DNA of 64,000 nt from NCBI GenBank assembly GCA_021604885.1, contig BQJV01000001.1, positions 1-64,000 on the forward strand, read 5' to 3'. Below, piece by piece: positions 25,279 through 36,011 of this stretch; the stretch's first letter is position 1; each line of letters starts with the position of its first letter. Source of the stretch: Acidimicrobiales bacterium (GTDB lineage: Bacteria; Actinomycetota; Acidimicrobiia; Acidimicrobiales; Aldehydirespiratoraceae). Below the pieces are notes generated by a model, which was not told the DNA's origin, searched no databases, and saw only the letters and a list, made by a program, of their open reading frames with translations. Both the position numbers and the translations under genes were made by a program.

Positions 25279-26401
25279 CGGACGACCCAACCTGTCGGGC
25301 CAAGAACGACGTGAGGTGCCCGAAGTCGCCCAGGAGGAACTCCCCAGCTTCGTAGATACCCGGAATCTCTGCGTCGAAGCTCCACGGTGCGCGACGCCCG
25401 TTGACAATTGCTTCGGTCCGCCCGAGCGCAACCAAGTTGCGCGTTCTGCTTGCCCGATGCGCAACGCTGTCTGGGATCTCGTCAAAGCAGAGAGCTAGCA
25501 CTTCGGATCTCGGGTGACGGTCCGCCGCATCGAAGAGCATCTCGTTCAGGTGATCGTCACCAAACGAGAAACCCGACGTGATCGTGATGGTCTCTGGTTC
25601 CACGAGTGCTCGCCTGAAGCGGTCCATCAGGACCACGAATGGCACACGCCTAGACTCCTCGTACTTCTCGTCGGATGGGTAGATTGCCACGGAGCCTTCG
25701 TCGTCGCCCCGACCAACGCGCACGATCGTCGAGGACGAATCGCCGAGCACGCGCCAGTTCGTCGAACCATGCAGCTTCCAGACCCGTGCGAATCCCGCGG
25801 GCAACGCCCAGCGCTCCGGAGCGTCGCGTGGTTCGACAAGCTCGGCCATGAGGGGTGCTCTATGGGTTCCGATGAAGCCGTCAAAGTATGGGACGCCGAC
25901 GGCCTCAAGCCCCTTCTCGATGAGTAGGTCGTAGTTGACCGTGAACAGCTCGAGCGGGCGCTGATAGTCCATCCGACCAGCCCAGGATGCGAGGCGTTCG
26001 AAGGGACCAAGGTCGGCGTCAGCGGTCTCGATCACTCCCATGATCGCCTCGCAAATACCGCTGTCCAGCTCGGCAGCCGATTCCCCCGTGAGACCTCCGA
26101 CATTCTCGCCAGGCTCAAGAAGACCGGACACCCGCCGGATCCGGCTCAGAGCAGCCTCAAGGTTCCGTCCATCAAGCTGGCCAACGAGCGAGTCCCGGAG
26201 GCTCAAGTCGATTCTCTCGAGGACCTGTTCTTCCAGCCGGGCGAGTGTCGGTAAGCCCGCGGCGCAGCTCGCACCCGCCCCGATGAGCATGCAGACGTGG
26301 CGGGCCCTCGAAGCGAGCTTGGTAGCGAGCTCCTCGGCCAGCACACGAGGGTCGTGACCCCCCGTAGGCCGGCTTGCCGCTTCGTCACCGTCGCTTCCCA
26401 T
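25265..26401 (-). CDS. SIR2-domain anti-phage effector, partner of HerA
   Basis: A 378-aa protein with a SIR2-like Rossmann core: nucleotide-binding GAGASCAAGLPTL (residues 41-53), FTVNYDLLIE (Asn and Asp about 156-158), KLHGSTNW (His about 211) and SGFSFGDDHLNEML (about 276-289). This motif set is that of the SIR2_2 NADases of defence systems rather than protein deacetylases; no zinc-finger cysteines are seen. ATG 26401 follows a leaderless-type -10 (TAGAGT). It is the first gene of a three-gene operon with herA and the KTSC gene. NAD depletion or nuclease activity on phage infection is inferred from the family. Confidence 0.88.
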   Translation of the reverse strand: MGSDGDEAASRPTGGHDPRVLAEELATKLASRARHVCMLIGAGASCAAGLPTLARLEEQVLERIDLSLRDSLVGQLDGRNLEAALSRIRRVSGLLEPGENVGGLTGESAAELDSGICEAIMGVIETADADLGPFERLASWAGRMDYQRPLELFTVNYDLLIEKGLEAVGVPYFDGFIGTHRAPLMAELVEPRDAPERWALPAGFARVWKLHGSTNWRVLGDSSSTIVRVGRGDDEGSVAIYPSDEKYEESRRVPFVVLMDRFRRALVEPETITITSGFSFGDDHLNEMLFDAADRHPRSEVLALCFDEIPDSVAHRASRTRNLVALGRTEAIVNGRRAPWSFDAEIPGIYEAGEFLLGDFGHLTSFLARQVGSSDEVD

Positions 26402-26414
26402 GCAACCGACTCTA
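26402..26414 (-). promoter_or_regulatory. Probable leaderless promoter of the SIR2-HerA operon
   Basis: On the minus strand TAGAGT (plus-strand 26409-26414) is followed by seven bases and ATG 26401. There is no Shine-Dalgarno sequence. Confidence 0.38.
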
Positions 26415-26469
26415 GGAAGCGAGGGTGACAGGTTGGGGCTTTTACCCACGTTTCGAGCGAGAAGTACCA

Positions 26470-26507
26470 CCCTGTGCCGGACCATCCGTTAGAAGATCCG
26501 TTAGAAG
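26470..26507. repeat. Right arm-type integrase sites of element 1
   Basis: 36 of 38 bases match 4742-4779, including the tandem TCCGTTAGAAGA / TCCGTTAGAAG at 26485-26507. It ends 56 bases left of core B. Confidence 0.7.
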
Positions 26508-26524
26508 AATGGCCTGTGAACGAC

Positions 26525-26561
26525 AAAGCCCTGATCGCAGCAACGCTGTGACCAGGGCTTT
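26525..26561 (-). terminator. Hairpin downstream of tRNA-Met remnant B
   Basis: A 9-bp stem (AAAGCCCTG / CAGGGCTTT) with a 19-base loop, immediately beyond the CCA end of remnant B on the minus strand. It differs in sequence from the hairpins at copies A and C. Confidence 0.5.
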
Positions 26562-26563
26562 TG

Positions 26564-26608
26564 TGGTGGCGGGGGCAGGATTTGAACCTGCGACCTTCGG
26601 GTTATGAG
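26564..26608 (-). repeat. attachment core B: 3' half of tRNA-Met(CAU)
   Basis: Identical 45 bp to cores A and C. The bases to its right (CACGCTGGG on the plus strand) do not restore the anticodon stem, so it is another 3' remnant. It separates element 1 from element 2. Confidence 0.85.
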
Positions 26609-26705
26609 CACGCTGGGACTACTTCGGGCAACTACCGCCTGACCAGCCGACTCGGGCGTTTGCCCAGCTCAGGAGCGGTCTCGAGCCCCGGCGGTCGTGC
26701 CCGGT

Positions 26706-26735
26706 GTTCCCCGCTGTTCCCCGCTGTTTCCCACT
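26706..26735. repeat. Tandem 10-bp repeats near core B
   Basis: GTTCCCCGCT, GTTCCCCGCT, GTTTCCCACT in a row, about 100 bases right of core B. A decayed counterpart is seen near 40593 to the right of core C. They may be arm-type integrase sites of elements 2 and 3. Confidence 0.45.
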
Positions 26736-26771
26736 GGTTCGTGAGTTTTCTGTGAGCTTTTCGACGCCGTC

Positions 26772-27092
26772 TCAGGAGACCTGGACGGCATCGGTGAGCG
26801 TGTCGGGGACCTCGGCCGGAAACGAGAGCACCAGGTGCCGATCAAGCGCCTTGGCCACGCGGGCGAGGGTATCGACCCGGTTGCGTGCCCCGCCGCCTTC
26901 CTCGAGTCGGGAGATCACCGACTGGGTCGTCCCCATCCGCTCGGCGAGCTCCCGCTGGGAAAGGCCGGCTTCGGTGCGCAGGTCGTAGATCAGCTGACCA
27001 AGGTCGAGGTCCTGCTCGGCCCCAGCGCGTGTCTCGGCCGACGGGGTGCCCTTGCGGTTCTTGATGTCTTCCCATCGGGAGTAGTTGGCCAT
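26772..27092 (-). CDS. XRE-family antitoxin (HigA-like)
   Basis: A 106-aa antitoxin with a Cro/cI helix-turn-helix (LIYDLRTEAGLSQRELAERMGTTQSVISRLEEG, about residues 34-66) and the tail typical of HigA partners (RNRVDTLARVAKALDRHLVLSF). ATG 27092 has GGAG upstream. The gene follows the toxin gene with a 15-bp gap, in toxin-first order. A frameshifted homologue lies at the same position next to core C (40662-40966). It is expected to repress its operon through the palindrome at 27439. Confidence 0.85.
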   Translation of the reverse strand: MANYSRWEDIKNRKGTPSAETRAGAEQDLDLGQLIYDLRTEAGLSQRELAERMGTTQSVISRLEEGGGARNRVDTLARVAKALDRHLVLSFPAEVPDTLTDAVQVS

Positions 27093-27107
27093 CGTCGTTC
27101 TCCTCTT

Positions 27108-27443
27108 CTAGTAGGGGAAGCGCTTCGCGCATTCCTCGGCGACCGTGCGGGCTCGAGCTACCCCGGTCGGTTCGTTGTTGCGTTGCTTGCGAAACGCGGC
27201 CAGCAAGATGATCCGGCCGTCCTTGGTGAACCGGTAGGTGATTCGCCGTGCTGCCGAACCGAGGGTGAACCGCAGCTCGAACGGTCCGTCACCGAGACTC
27301 CTCGACAACGGCATCCGAGCCCGCGATCCCAACTCAGCGAGTCGATCGATGATCACCGACACGCGTTGCCAATCAGCTTCGGTGAGCGAGTCGAGCCACG
27401 CGACAATCTCGTCGTGTGCCTCGACCCCGGCCACCGCCATCAT
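27108..27443 (-). CDS. HigB/RelE-type toxin
   Basis: A 111-aa toxin of the phage-derived Gp49-like/HigB-2 type: EIVAWLDSLTEADWQRVSVIIDRLAELG, then SRSLGDGPFELRFTLGSAARRITYRF, GRIILLAAFRKQRNNEPTGVARARTVAEECAKR. The basic sheet (ELRF, RRITYRF) and late lysine/arginine helix fit a ribosome-dependent mRNA interferase. ATG 27443 is the first in-frame ATG; an upstream TTG at 27467 is an alternative. The start is embedded in a 22-bp operator-like dyad. Cognate antitoxin is 26772-27092. Confidence 0.83.
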   Translation of the reverse strand: MMAVAGVEAHDEIVAWLDSLTEADWQRVSVIIDRLAELGSRARMPLSRSLGDGPFELRFTLGSAARRITYRFTKDGRIILLAAFRKQRNNEPTGVARARTVAEECAKRFPY

Positions 27444-27460
27444 CGCATCAAAGCGATGAT
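27439..27460. promoter_or_regulatory. Palindromic operator at the element 2 TA operon
   Basis: ATCATCGC-ATCAAA-GCGATGAT, a perfect 8-bp dyad covering the toxin start region; a TATCAT -10-like element lies on the minus strand within it. It is a likely autorepression site for the antitoxin. Confidence 0.6.
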
Positions 27461-27473
27461 AACGCAAGAGCGG

Positions 27474-28262
27474 TCATACGTTGAGTCCGAGGCTGGCGCG
27501 GTGGTCGACGAGTAGGCTCTGGTGGAAACCCGGCTGGTCAGCCGCATCGAAGACCGCTCCCGCCGTCTCCCGGTCACCTGATCCGATTGCGTGTTCGGCC
27601 ATGACGACGATCGGCTGCCACGATCGCGAACCGAGCCCTCTCGCTGCATAGACGAAGCCGTCGGAGTGTCCGGTTGCGAGCTAGAGGTGCGCCACGGCTT
27701 CGAAGGCACGGTCAGCCTCCCAGTCGAGGATCGCCGCGCGCAGCTCGCCTTCGAGCTCCTGGAGAATCTGAGCGATGAGTCCGATCTCGTCACCGTGGAC
27801 CTGGGTGAACCAGTCGTCTCGGCCTTGTAGTCGAGGGCGTAGGGTCCCAGATCAGCAGGGCGCAGATGTCGCGCCAGTATGCGGCCGGCTCGACGCCGGC
27901 ACCGCGCCAGTCGAGCGCGAGGTACGTTTCCCATGCGGTGGTCCGGGCCTCGCCGACGTTTCCGTGGCTGTCGTCAGTGCGGTCGGCGAGCACGAGCACG
28001 GCGGTGTGAAACGCACGGTAGAGGCTGACCCGGTCGACGAGCTTGCGGCGCGGACCGTCGAGATCAGCGAGCCGCGTCACGAGCCGGTCGACAACGTCGA
28101 AGCTCTTGTACTTGTTCACATGGCTCTTGCCATCGGCGATCGGTCGCAGACGCTCGTAGAAGCGGGCCGGATCCGACGGGAAGACGTCCCAACCGAACTG
28201 GGCCAGCGTTTCGAACCGTATGCGGGGCGTGTTGAGCATCGGGACGGTCTTGGCGCGGTTGC
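27474..28262 (-). pseudogene. Broken unknown gene, C-terminal portion (left copy)
   Basis: A protein of unknown family is readable only by shifting frames. The first part (from about 28262) reads MLNTPRIRFETLAQFGWDVF... RFYERLRPIADGKSHVNKY... AYWRDICALLIWDP. Single-base losses near 27835 and 27818, and an in-frame TAG near 27687, break the rest (DDWFTQVHGDEIGLIAQIL ... LATGHSDGFVYAARGL ... HRASLGLNV). The segment 28109-28262 is homologous (about 80-85% by eye) to 37259-37412, where a second copy keeps the N-terminal portion instead. The P450 operon lies between the two pieces. Function unknown. Confidence 0.65.
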
Positions 28263-28340
28263 TCAGGATCCGAGAAGCAGCGCTTGCTCGCGAGGACTCG
28301 GAACTGTAACTTGTAATATGTTTCCAATACCGAGTTCTCG

Positions 28341-28757
28341 ATGACGGATCCAGAAGGGCTGGCGAAGGTGATCAAGCTTCTTGTCGTGTCGACGGATCAA
28401 CTCGTTCAGGAGGGGTTGGCGCAGCGAGTCAATGCCTACGTACACAGCGATCCGCCCGTCGAGGTCTTCATCGTCGCTTGCGGAGATCAAGCGGACGCTC
28501 GCCTAACCGAGACCACGACTCGGCTCGAGTTGTTGGGGGTGGGGGTCAGCGGGGAGGTCGGCGGCTCCGATGTGACCGCAGCCGTGGACTCGGCGCTGTC
28601 ACACTTCGGTGCGCATCGCATCTTGGTGTCGGCATCGCCCTCGCGCATCGCCCAGTGGTTCCACCGGGACCTCTCTCATCGGCTGCAGAACCGCACGACG
28701 GCGATCGTGGAAACGATTGCGGAACCTGTCAGCGGACGCCCCGACAGCACCGACTGA
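28341..28757 (+). CDS. Small Usp-like/Rossmann-type protein
   Basis: A 138-aa protein with alternating beta-alpha pattern (VIKLLVVSTDQLVQEGLAQRV, VEVFIVACGD, AVDSALSHFGAHRILVSASPSRIAQWFHRDLSHRLQ). The ending 'W(F/L)xxDLxHRL' recalls small actinobacterial proteins related to universal stress domains, a resemblance from memory and not certain. It is the first plus-strand gene of the cargo cluster, 39 bp upstream of the P450 gene, preceded by an AT-rich promoter-like stretch (about 28310-28335). GTG 28368 is an alternative start. Role unknown. Confidence 0.55.
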   Translation: MTDPEGLAKVIKLLVVSTDQLVQEGLAQRVNAYVHSDPPVEVFIVACGDQADARLTETTTRLELLGVGVSGEVGGSDVTAAVDSALSHFGAHRILVSASPSRIAQWFHRDLSHRLQNRTTAIVETIAEPVSGRPDSTD

Positions 28758-28796
28758 CCGCCGGATTCACCACTCCACACGAGGAAATTGCCGTCG

Positions 28797-31637
<2,841 letters not shown>

Positions 31638-31638
<1 letters not shown>

Positions 31639-32231
31639 TGCGACCGATTTCCGATGACATGCGAACGAGTATGCGAGGCGCGGCAGCGGTCTTCGCCGAA
31701 CGGGGATTCGACGGAACAACGATGGAAGCGCTGCGCGAGGTCACCGGCGTTCCGACCTCGACGCTGTACTACTACTTCGAAGGGAAGGAGCAGGTCCTCA
31801 CGTTTCTTCTCGAAGACTGGCTCGACCGCACCGCGGCCGCTGCTGCCGAGGCGATCGCAACCGAACGAACCGCCAAGGAGCGTCTGGGCGACTTGGTCGC
31901 GGCGCAGCTCACCGCGATGGCGAACGACCCCGCGACCTGCCAGGTCCTGTTGGCCGAACTTGGTCGGATCGATCGTCTTCCCCACATCGCAGAGGCCGTG
32001 CAATCGGCCTTTCATCGGCCCGTCGCAAAACTGCTTGCCGATGGGGCGGCCGATCGTCACCTCAGGTCAGTCGATGTCGACGTCGCCACATCGGTTCTCT
32101 ACGGGGCGGTGATCATCAGCGGCCTCCACCACATCATCGATGCCCGAGACGAGGTCCCGGCCTTCGATGCCACCGAGGTCGCAGCGTCGGTGATGGATCT
32201 CGTGCTCCACGGCCTGGAATCCGAGGAATGA
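31638..32231 (+). CDS. TetR-family transcriptional repressor
   Basis: A 197-aa regulator. The N-terminal helix-turn-helix (MRGAAAVFAERGFDGTTMEALREVTGVPTSTLYYYFEGKEQVLTF) is standard and the C-terminal ligand domain is helical. It overlaps the MFS gene (TGATG) and its stop overlaps the MMPL start (ATGA). As it lies inside the operon it probably autoregulates the whole cluster, with the binding site most likely upstream of 28341 or 28797. Ligand unknown. Confidence 0.9.
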
Positions 32232-34408
32232 ACCGGCTTGGACGGTGGTGCGCGCGTCATCGCTGGCTCGTGATCGGAACGTGGGTCGCAGTGTTGATCG
32301 TCGCGGTCGTTCTGGGGCGAAGCGTGGGCGGCGAGACGAGCTTGGTGTTCGAAGTACCCGGCGCCGAGTCCCAGCAAGCGTTCGATCTGTTGGAGGATCG
32401 ATTTCCCCAGCGTTCCGGCGACACAACCGACATCGTGTTTGCCGCTGCGGATGTTCGCGCGCCCGACGTCACCCAGCAGGTAGGCGCGCTGATCGCCGCT
32501 CTCGCACTGCTGGATCATGTCGACTCGGTCAGCGACCCCTACGCCACCGACAGCAGGACGATCTCTCAGCAGGCCACCGTGGGCTTCGCGACGGTTCAGT
32601 TCGATCAACGCGGCACCGAACTTCCCGACGAGGTGATCGACGACCTCAAGGCTCTGGTCGCCGACGCAAACCGCGACGGGCTGCAGGTCGAGGCGGGGGG
32701 ACGGGCGATCCAGTTCAGTGAGATCGAGGGGCCGGGCGGTCGCTCGGAACGAATCGGTCTTGCGGTCGCGGTCATCGTGTTGTTGGTGTCGTTCGGGTCG
32801 GTCGTCGCCATGGGCCTGCCGCTGATCACAGCGCTGTTCTCACTCGGTGTCGCGCTGTCGATCCTCGACGTGTTGGCCAACGCCATGGAGCTCTCCGACT
32901 TCGGTCCTCGGCTCGCGACTCTGGTCGGTCTCGGCGTCGGGATCGACTACGCCCTCTTCATCGTCTCCCGCTTCCGCGCCGCTCTGCATGAAGGCCTCGC
33001 CGTGGGCGACGCAGTCGGTCGAGCCATGGACACGTCCGGGCGTGCCGTCGTGTTCGCCGGGCTGACCGTCGTGATCTCACTCTCGGGAATGTTGTTGATG
33101 CGAGTTCCGATCGTGCAAGCCCTCGCGGTCGGAGTCGGCGTCGCCGTTGTCGTGGTACTCGCCGCAACGCTCACCCTGGTTCCGGCCACGCTGGGGCTGG
33201 TCGCGCACCGAATCGACTCGTGGCGCGTCCCGGGGCTGCATCGGGACGAGTCCGCGCATCGAAACTCGGGATGGTTCCGATGGAGCCGGATGGTTCAGCA
33301 CCGCCCCTGGCCATTCGCCATCGTGGGCACGCTGCTGCTTGTCGCGTTGACGATTCCGGTCTTCTCGATGCGGCTCGGCAGCGCCGACGCGGGCAGCGAC
33401 CCGATCTCCCAAACCTCGCGGCGGGCCTATGACCTGCTTGCCGAGGGGTTCGGTCCCGGATTCAACGGGCCGTTCCTCGTTGCTGCGGAACTTCCCGCCG
33501 GCGGAGATCTGACACCGCTCGAAACGACGATGGATGCCATCGCGGCTGAGCGTGGCGTCGCTGCCGTGTCGCCGATCACCGTGAACGCGGCCGGCGACAC
33601 CGCGATCGCGTCGGTGTTCCCGACGACATCGCCCCAGGACGAAGCCACCCGCGAACTGCTCGACCGGTTGCGCTCTGGGGTCATCCCCAGCATCGACAGC
33701 AGCGGCTTGGTGGTCCACGTAGGTGGGGTGACCGCCGTCTTCGAGGACCTCGGCACGACACTCGCCGACCGGCTGCCGGTGTTCATCGCCGCCGTGATCG
33801 GCCTGTCGTTCCTGTTGTTGATGGTGGTGTTTCGATCGATCGTCATCCCCATCAAAGCCGCAGTCATGAACCTGCTGTCGATCGGCGCCGCCTATGGAGT
33901 GATGGTCGCGATCTTCCAGTGGGGGTGGGGCAAGGATCTGATCGGTCTCGACGCCACCGGCCCGATCCAGTCGTTCATCCCGATGCTGTTGTTCGCGGTG
34001 CTGTTCGGGCTCTCGATGGACTACGAAGTCTTCCTCCTGTCGCGGATCCGTGAGGAGTATGTTCGCAGCGGCGACAACGCCACCGCCGTTGCCGACGGCC
34101 TCGCCGCCACCGCACGGGTCATCACTGCCGCAGCCGCGATCATGGTCGCCGTCTTCGGATCGGCAGCCCTCGCTGAGGATCGCACCACGAAGCTGTTCGG
34201 CATCGGCCTGGCGACCGCCATCTTCTTCGACGCCACCCTGGTCAGATCCCTTCTCGTGCCCGCCACGATGGAACTGATGGGCAAAGCCAACTGGTGGTAC
34301 CCGTCGTGGCTCGATCGGCTCACCCCCCAGATCAACATCGAAGGCGCTGTCCACCAGGATCCCGAGCTCAGCTCTGTCGACCCACCTGAACCGGAGCTGG
34401 TGTCATGA
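32228..34408 (+). CDS. MMPL/RND-family lipid or drug transporter
   Basis: A 726-aa inner-membrane transporter of the MmpL/SSD class with two repeats, each of one TM plus a large extracytoplasmic loop plus five TMs. Motifs include GVGIDYALFIVSRFRAAL (first repeat) and GLSMDYEVFLLSRIREEYVRSGD (second repeat), which carry the proton-relay Asp-Tyr pairs. Actinobacterial MMPL proteins export lipids or siderophores. Here it is coupled to P450s, a hydrolase and a thioesterase, so export or import of a fatty or terpenoid-like compound is a reasonable inference. Overlaps on both sides are ATGA. Confidence 0.92.
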   Translation: MNRLGRWCARHRWLVIGTWVAVLIVAVVLGRSVGGETSLVFEVPGAESQQAFDLLEDRFPQRSGDTTDIVFAAADVRAPDVTQQVGALIAALALLDHVDSVSDPYATDSRTISQQATVGFATVQFDQRGTELPDEVIDDLKALVADANRDGLQVEAGGRAIQFSEIEGPGGRSERIGLAVAVIVLLVSFGSVVAMGLPLITALFSLGVALSILDVLANAMELSDFGPRLATLVGLGVGIDYALFIVSRFRAALHEGLAVGDAVGRAMDTSGRAVVFAGLTVVISLSGMLLMRVPIVQALAVGVGVAVVVVLAATLTLVPATLGLVAHRIDSWRVPGLHRDESAHRNSGWFRWSRMVQHRPWPFAIVGTLLLVALTIPVFSMRLGSADAGSDPISQTSRRAYDLLAEGFGPGFNGPFLVAAELPAGGDLTPLETTMDAIAAERGVAAVSPITVNAAGDTAIASVFPTTSPQDEATRELLDRLRSGVIPSIDSSGLVVHVGGVTAVFEDLGTTLADRLPVFIAAVIGLSFLLLMVVFRSIVIPIKAAVMNLLSIGAAYGVMVAIFQWGWGKDLIGLDATGPIQSFIPMLLFAVLFGLSMDYEVFLLSRIREEYVRSGDNATAVADGLAATARVITAAAAIMVAVFGSAALAEDRTTKLFGIGLATAIFFDATLVRSLLVPATMELMGKANWWYPSWLDRLTPQINIEGAVHQDPELSSVDPPEPELVS

Positions 34409-35295
34409 CCCCTGAACCCATCCGGCTGAGCGGCGGCGGCCTCGAACTGGCCGCTGATTTGTGGGGCGACCCTGACGACCCTCCGGTGGTGTTTCTGCAC
34501 GGGGCCGGTCAGAGCCGCCGGGCCTGGGACGAGGCCGCCCGCGCGGTCGTCCGCGCCGGCTGGCACGCCGTGACTGTGGATCACCGCGGTCACGGTGACA
34601 GTGACTGGCCCGTTGAGTCTTCCTATGACTGGGACCACTTCGGCGACGACGTCGAAGCACTGATCGACCGGTTCTCCCGCCCTCCCGTGGTAGTGGGTGC
34701 ATCGCTCGGCGGAATGTCAGCCCTGATCGCTCAGGGACGCTCAGTCACCCAGCTCTACCGCGCGTTGGTACTCGTCGACGTGACGCCGCGCATGGAACTC
34801 GACGGCGTGAAACGCATCGTCGGGTTCATGGCCGCGCATCCCGAAGGCTTCGACACCCTTGATGACGCCTCGCAGGTCATCGCCGACTACACCGGTCGTC
34901 CCAAACCAGACTCCCCCGACGGGCTGCGCCAGGTCCTGCGCCATGGACCGGACGATCGCTGGCGTTGGCATTGGGACATCAGATTCCTCGAAGGTCGAGC
35001 CGACGAGATCCTCAGCTCACAGGAAGGGACCGAACGGAGCGACGCGATCCGAGCGATGCTGCTCGACGCCGCTGCCCGGGTGCGGGTCCCGACCCTGGTC
35101 GTGCGGGGCGCACAAAGCGACATGGTTTCGCCCGAAGCCGTACGCGAGTTCGTCGACATCGTTCCGGGCTCGCGGTTCGTCGACGTCGCGGACGCCGGTC
35201 ACATGGTCGCCGGCGACCAGAACGACCACTTCGTCGATGCAGTCCTCGAATTCCTTTCCGGCCTCAGCCCCGACACGAAAGCCGAGCGCCCATGA
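34405..35295 (+). CDS. Alpha/beta-hydrolase
   Basis: A 296-aa hydrolase. It has the oxyanion motif VVFLHGAGQSRRAWD, HRGHGDSDW, nucleophile elbow VGASLGGMSAL (Ser about residue 98), acid region VRGAQSDMVSPE and catalytic His in VADAGHMVAGDQ. This is the epoxide hydrolase / lactonase-like branch. Translationally coupled upstream (MMPL) and downstream (thioesterase). Likely cleaves an ester or lactone in the compound handled by the P450s; substrate not determinable. Confidence 0.9.
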   Translation: MTPEPIRLSGGGLELAADLWGDPDDPPVVFLHGAGQSRRAWDEAARAVVRAGWHAVTVDHRGHGDSDWPVESSYDWDHFGDDVEALIDRFSRPPVVVGASLGGMSALIAQGRSVTQLYRALVLVDVTPRMELDGVKRIVGFMAAHPEGFDTLDDASQVIADYTGRPKPDSPDGLRQVLRHGPDDRWRWHWDIRFLEGRADEILSSQEGTERSDAIRAMLLDAAARVRVPTLVVRGAQSDMVSPEAVREFVDIVPGSRFVDVADAGHMVAGDQNDHFVDAVLEFLSGLSPDTKAERP

Positions 35296-36011
35296 CCGCC
35301 TCTTCTCTGGATGCCTCCGCCGACGATCATCCCGATCTCCCCGCCCGCATCGGAGCCGCAGCCGCCATGCGGCGTCTCTCTCATGCCATCGTGTCGCACC
35401 GCGTGGACATCTCGGACCTGCACCGGATCGCTGCAGCCGCCGACGAACTCTCTTCCCAGATCGAGGCGCAGCCCGCGAGAGGTCGTCTCGACGAGATGAT
35501 GGCCAGTCCGCGCTTCGCGGCCGCGCTGGACAGCGGCTCACTGGGACAGGCCGTCGAGGACGGCGCGTTCGTCGATCTGTTCCACGACTCGCCGGTGTCG
35601 GGATCGGCGAACCCGCTCGGCATGGGTCTCCGGATCAGCCGTGACGGTGACGAGGCAGTGGGCACGATCGTTCTTGGCCCCGGATGGGAAGGCGCCCCCG
35701 GGCGTGGGCACGGCGGCATCGTCGCGGCCTGCGTCGACGAGACCATCGGTGGGCTTCTGCCGATCATCGGCACCATGGCATTCACCGGCGAGCTCACCCT
35801 GAGATACCGGGCGCCGTGCCCACTCGCCACACCGCTCGAATTCAGAGCTCGCCTGAACCGACGGGACGGCCGAAAGCTCTACATCGAGTGCACCGGCACA
35901 AGCCCCGAAGGTCTCTTCGTCGAATCCACCGCGCTGTTCATCGCCGTCCAACTCGACCAACTCGCAGCCCTCATCGACCAACCCCCTATCGAAAAGGACA
36001 CCCGACCGTGA
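35292..36011 (+). CDS. PaaI-like hotdog-fold acyl-CoA thioesterase
   Basis: A 239-aa protein. The C-terminal half is a hotdog domain with the PaaI/4HBT signature PGRGHGGIVAACVDETIGGL, then FTGELTLRYRAPCPL and LEFRARLNRRDGRKLYIEC. The N-terminal 100 residues are helical and longer than in minimal PaaI proteins. It would hydrolyse acyl-CoA thioesters, consistent with degradation of an acyl or ring-derived intermediate. ATG 35292 overlaps the hydrolase stop (ATGA) and its stop overlaps the next start (GTGA). Confidence 0.85.
   Translation: MTASSLDASADDHPDLPARIGAAAAMRRLSHAIVSHRVDISDLHRIAAAADELSSQIEAQPARGRLDEMMASPRFAAALDSGSLGQAVEDGAFVDLFHDSPVSGSANPLGMGLRISRDGDEAVGTIVLGPGWEGAPGRGHGGIVAACVDETIGGLLPIIGTMAFTGELTLRYRAPCPLATPLEFRARLNRRDGRKLYIECTGTSPEGLFVESTALFIAVQLDQLAALIDQPPIEKDTRP

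Larger units (their letters stand above)
4596..26563. mobile_element. Integrative mobilizable defence element 1
   Basis: About 22 kb between tRNA-Met cores A and B. It has matching 38-bp arm repeats inside each end (4742-4779 and 26470-26507), a tyrosine integrase (19398), an XRE regulator, an excisionase-like protein (18216) and a MobF relaxase (14820). Cargo is a TA module, DUF3024/tcmP/DUF5131, a type I R-M system, a patatin-like lipase, and SIR2-HerA-KTSC. No type IV secretion or TraB/FtsK transfer gene is seen. It is therefore more likely mobilizable than self-transmissible. The integrase is unusually far (6 kb) from the nearest core. The 20.6-26.5 kb segment may have been added later. 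Confidence 0.75.

Noticed and set aside
4596..26563. Element 1 as a prophage
   Set aside because: No capsid, terminase, portal, tail or lysis gene is present. The relaxase and integrase point to an integrative mobilizable element.
33077..34354. 425-codon minus-strand frame in the MMPL gene
   Set aside because: Antisense shadow, Gly/Asp/His-rich, no recognisable domain.
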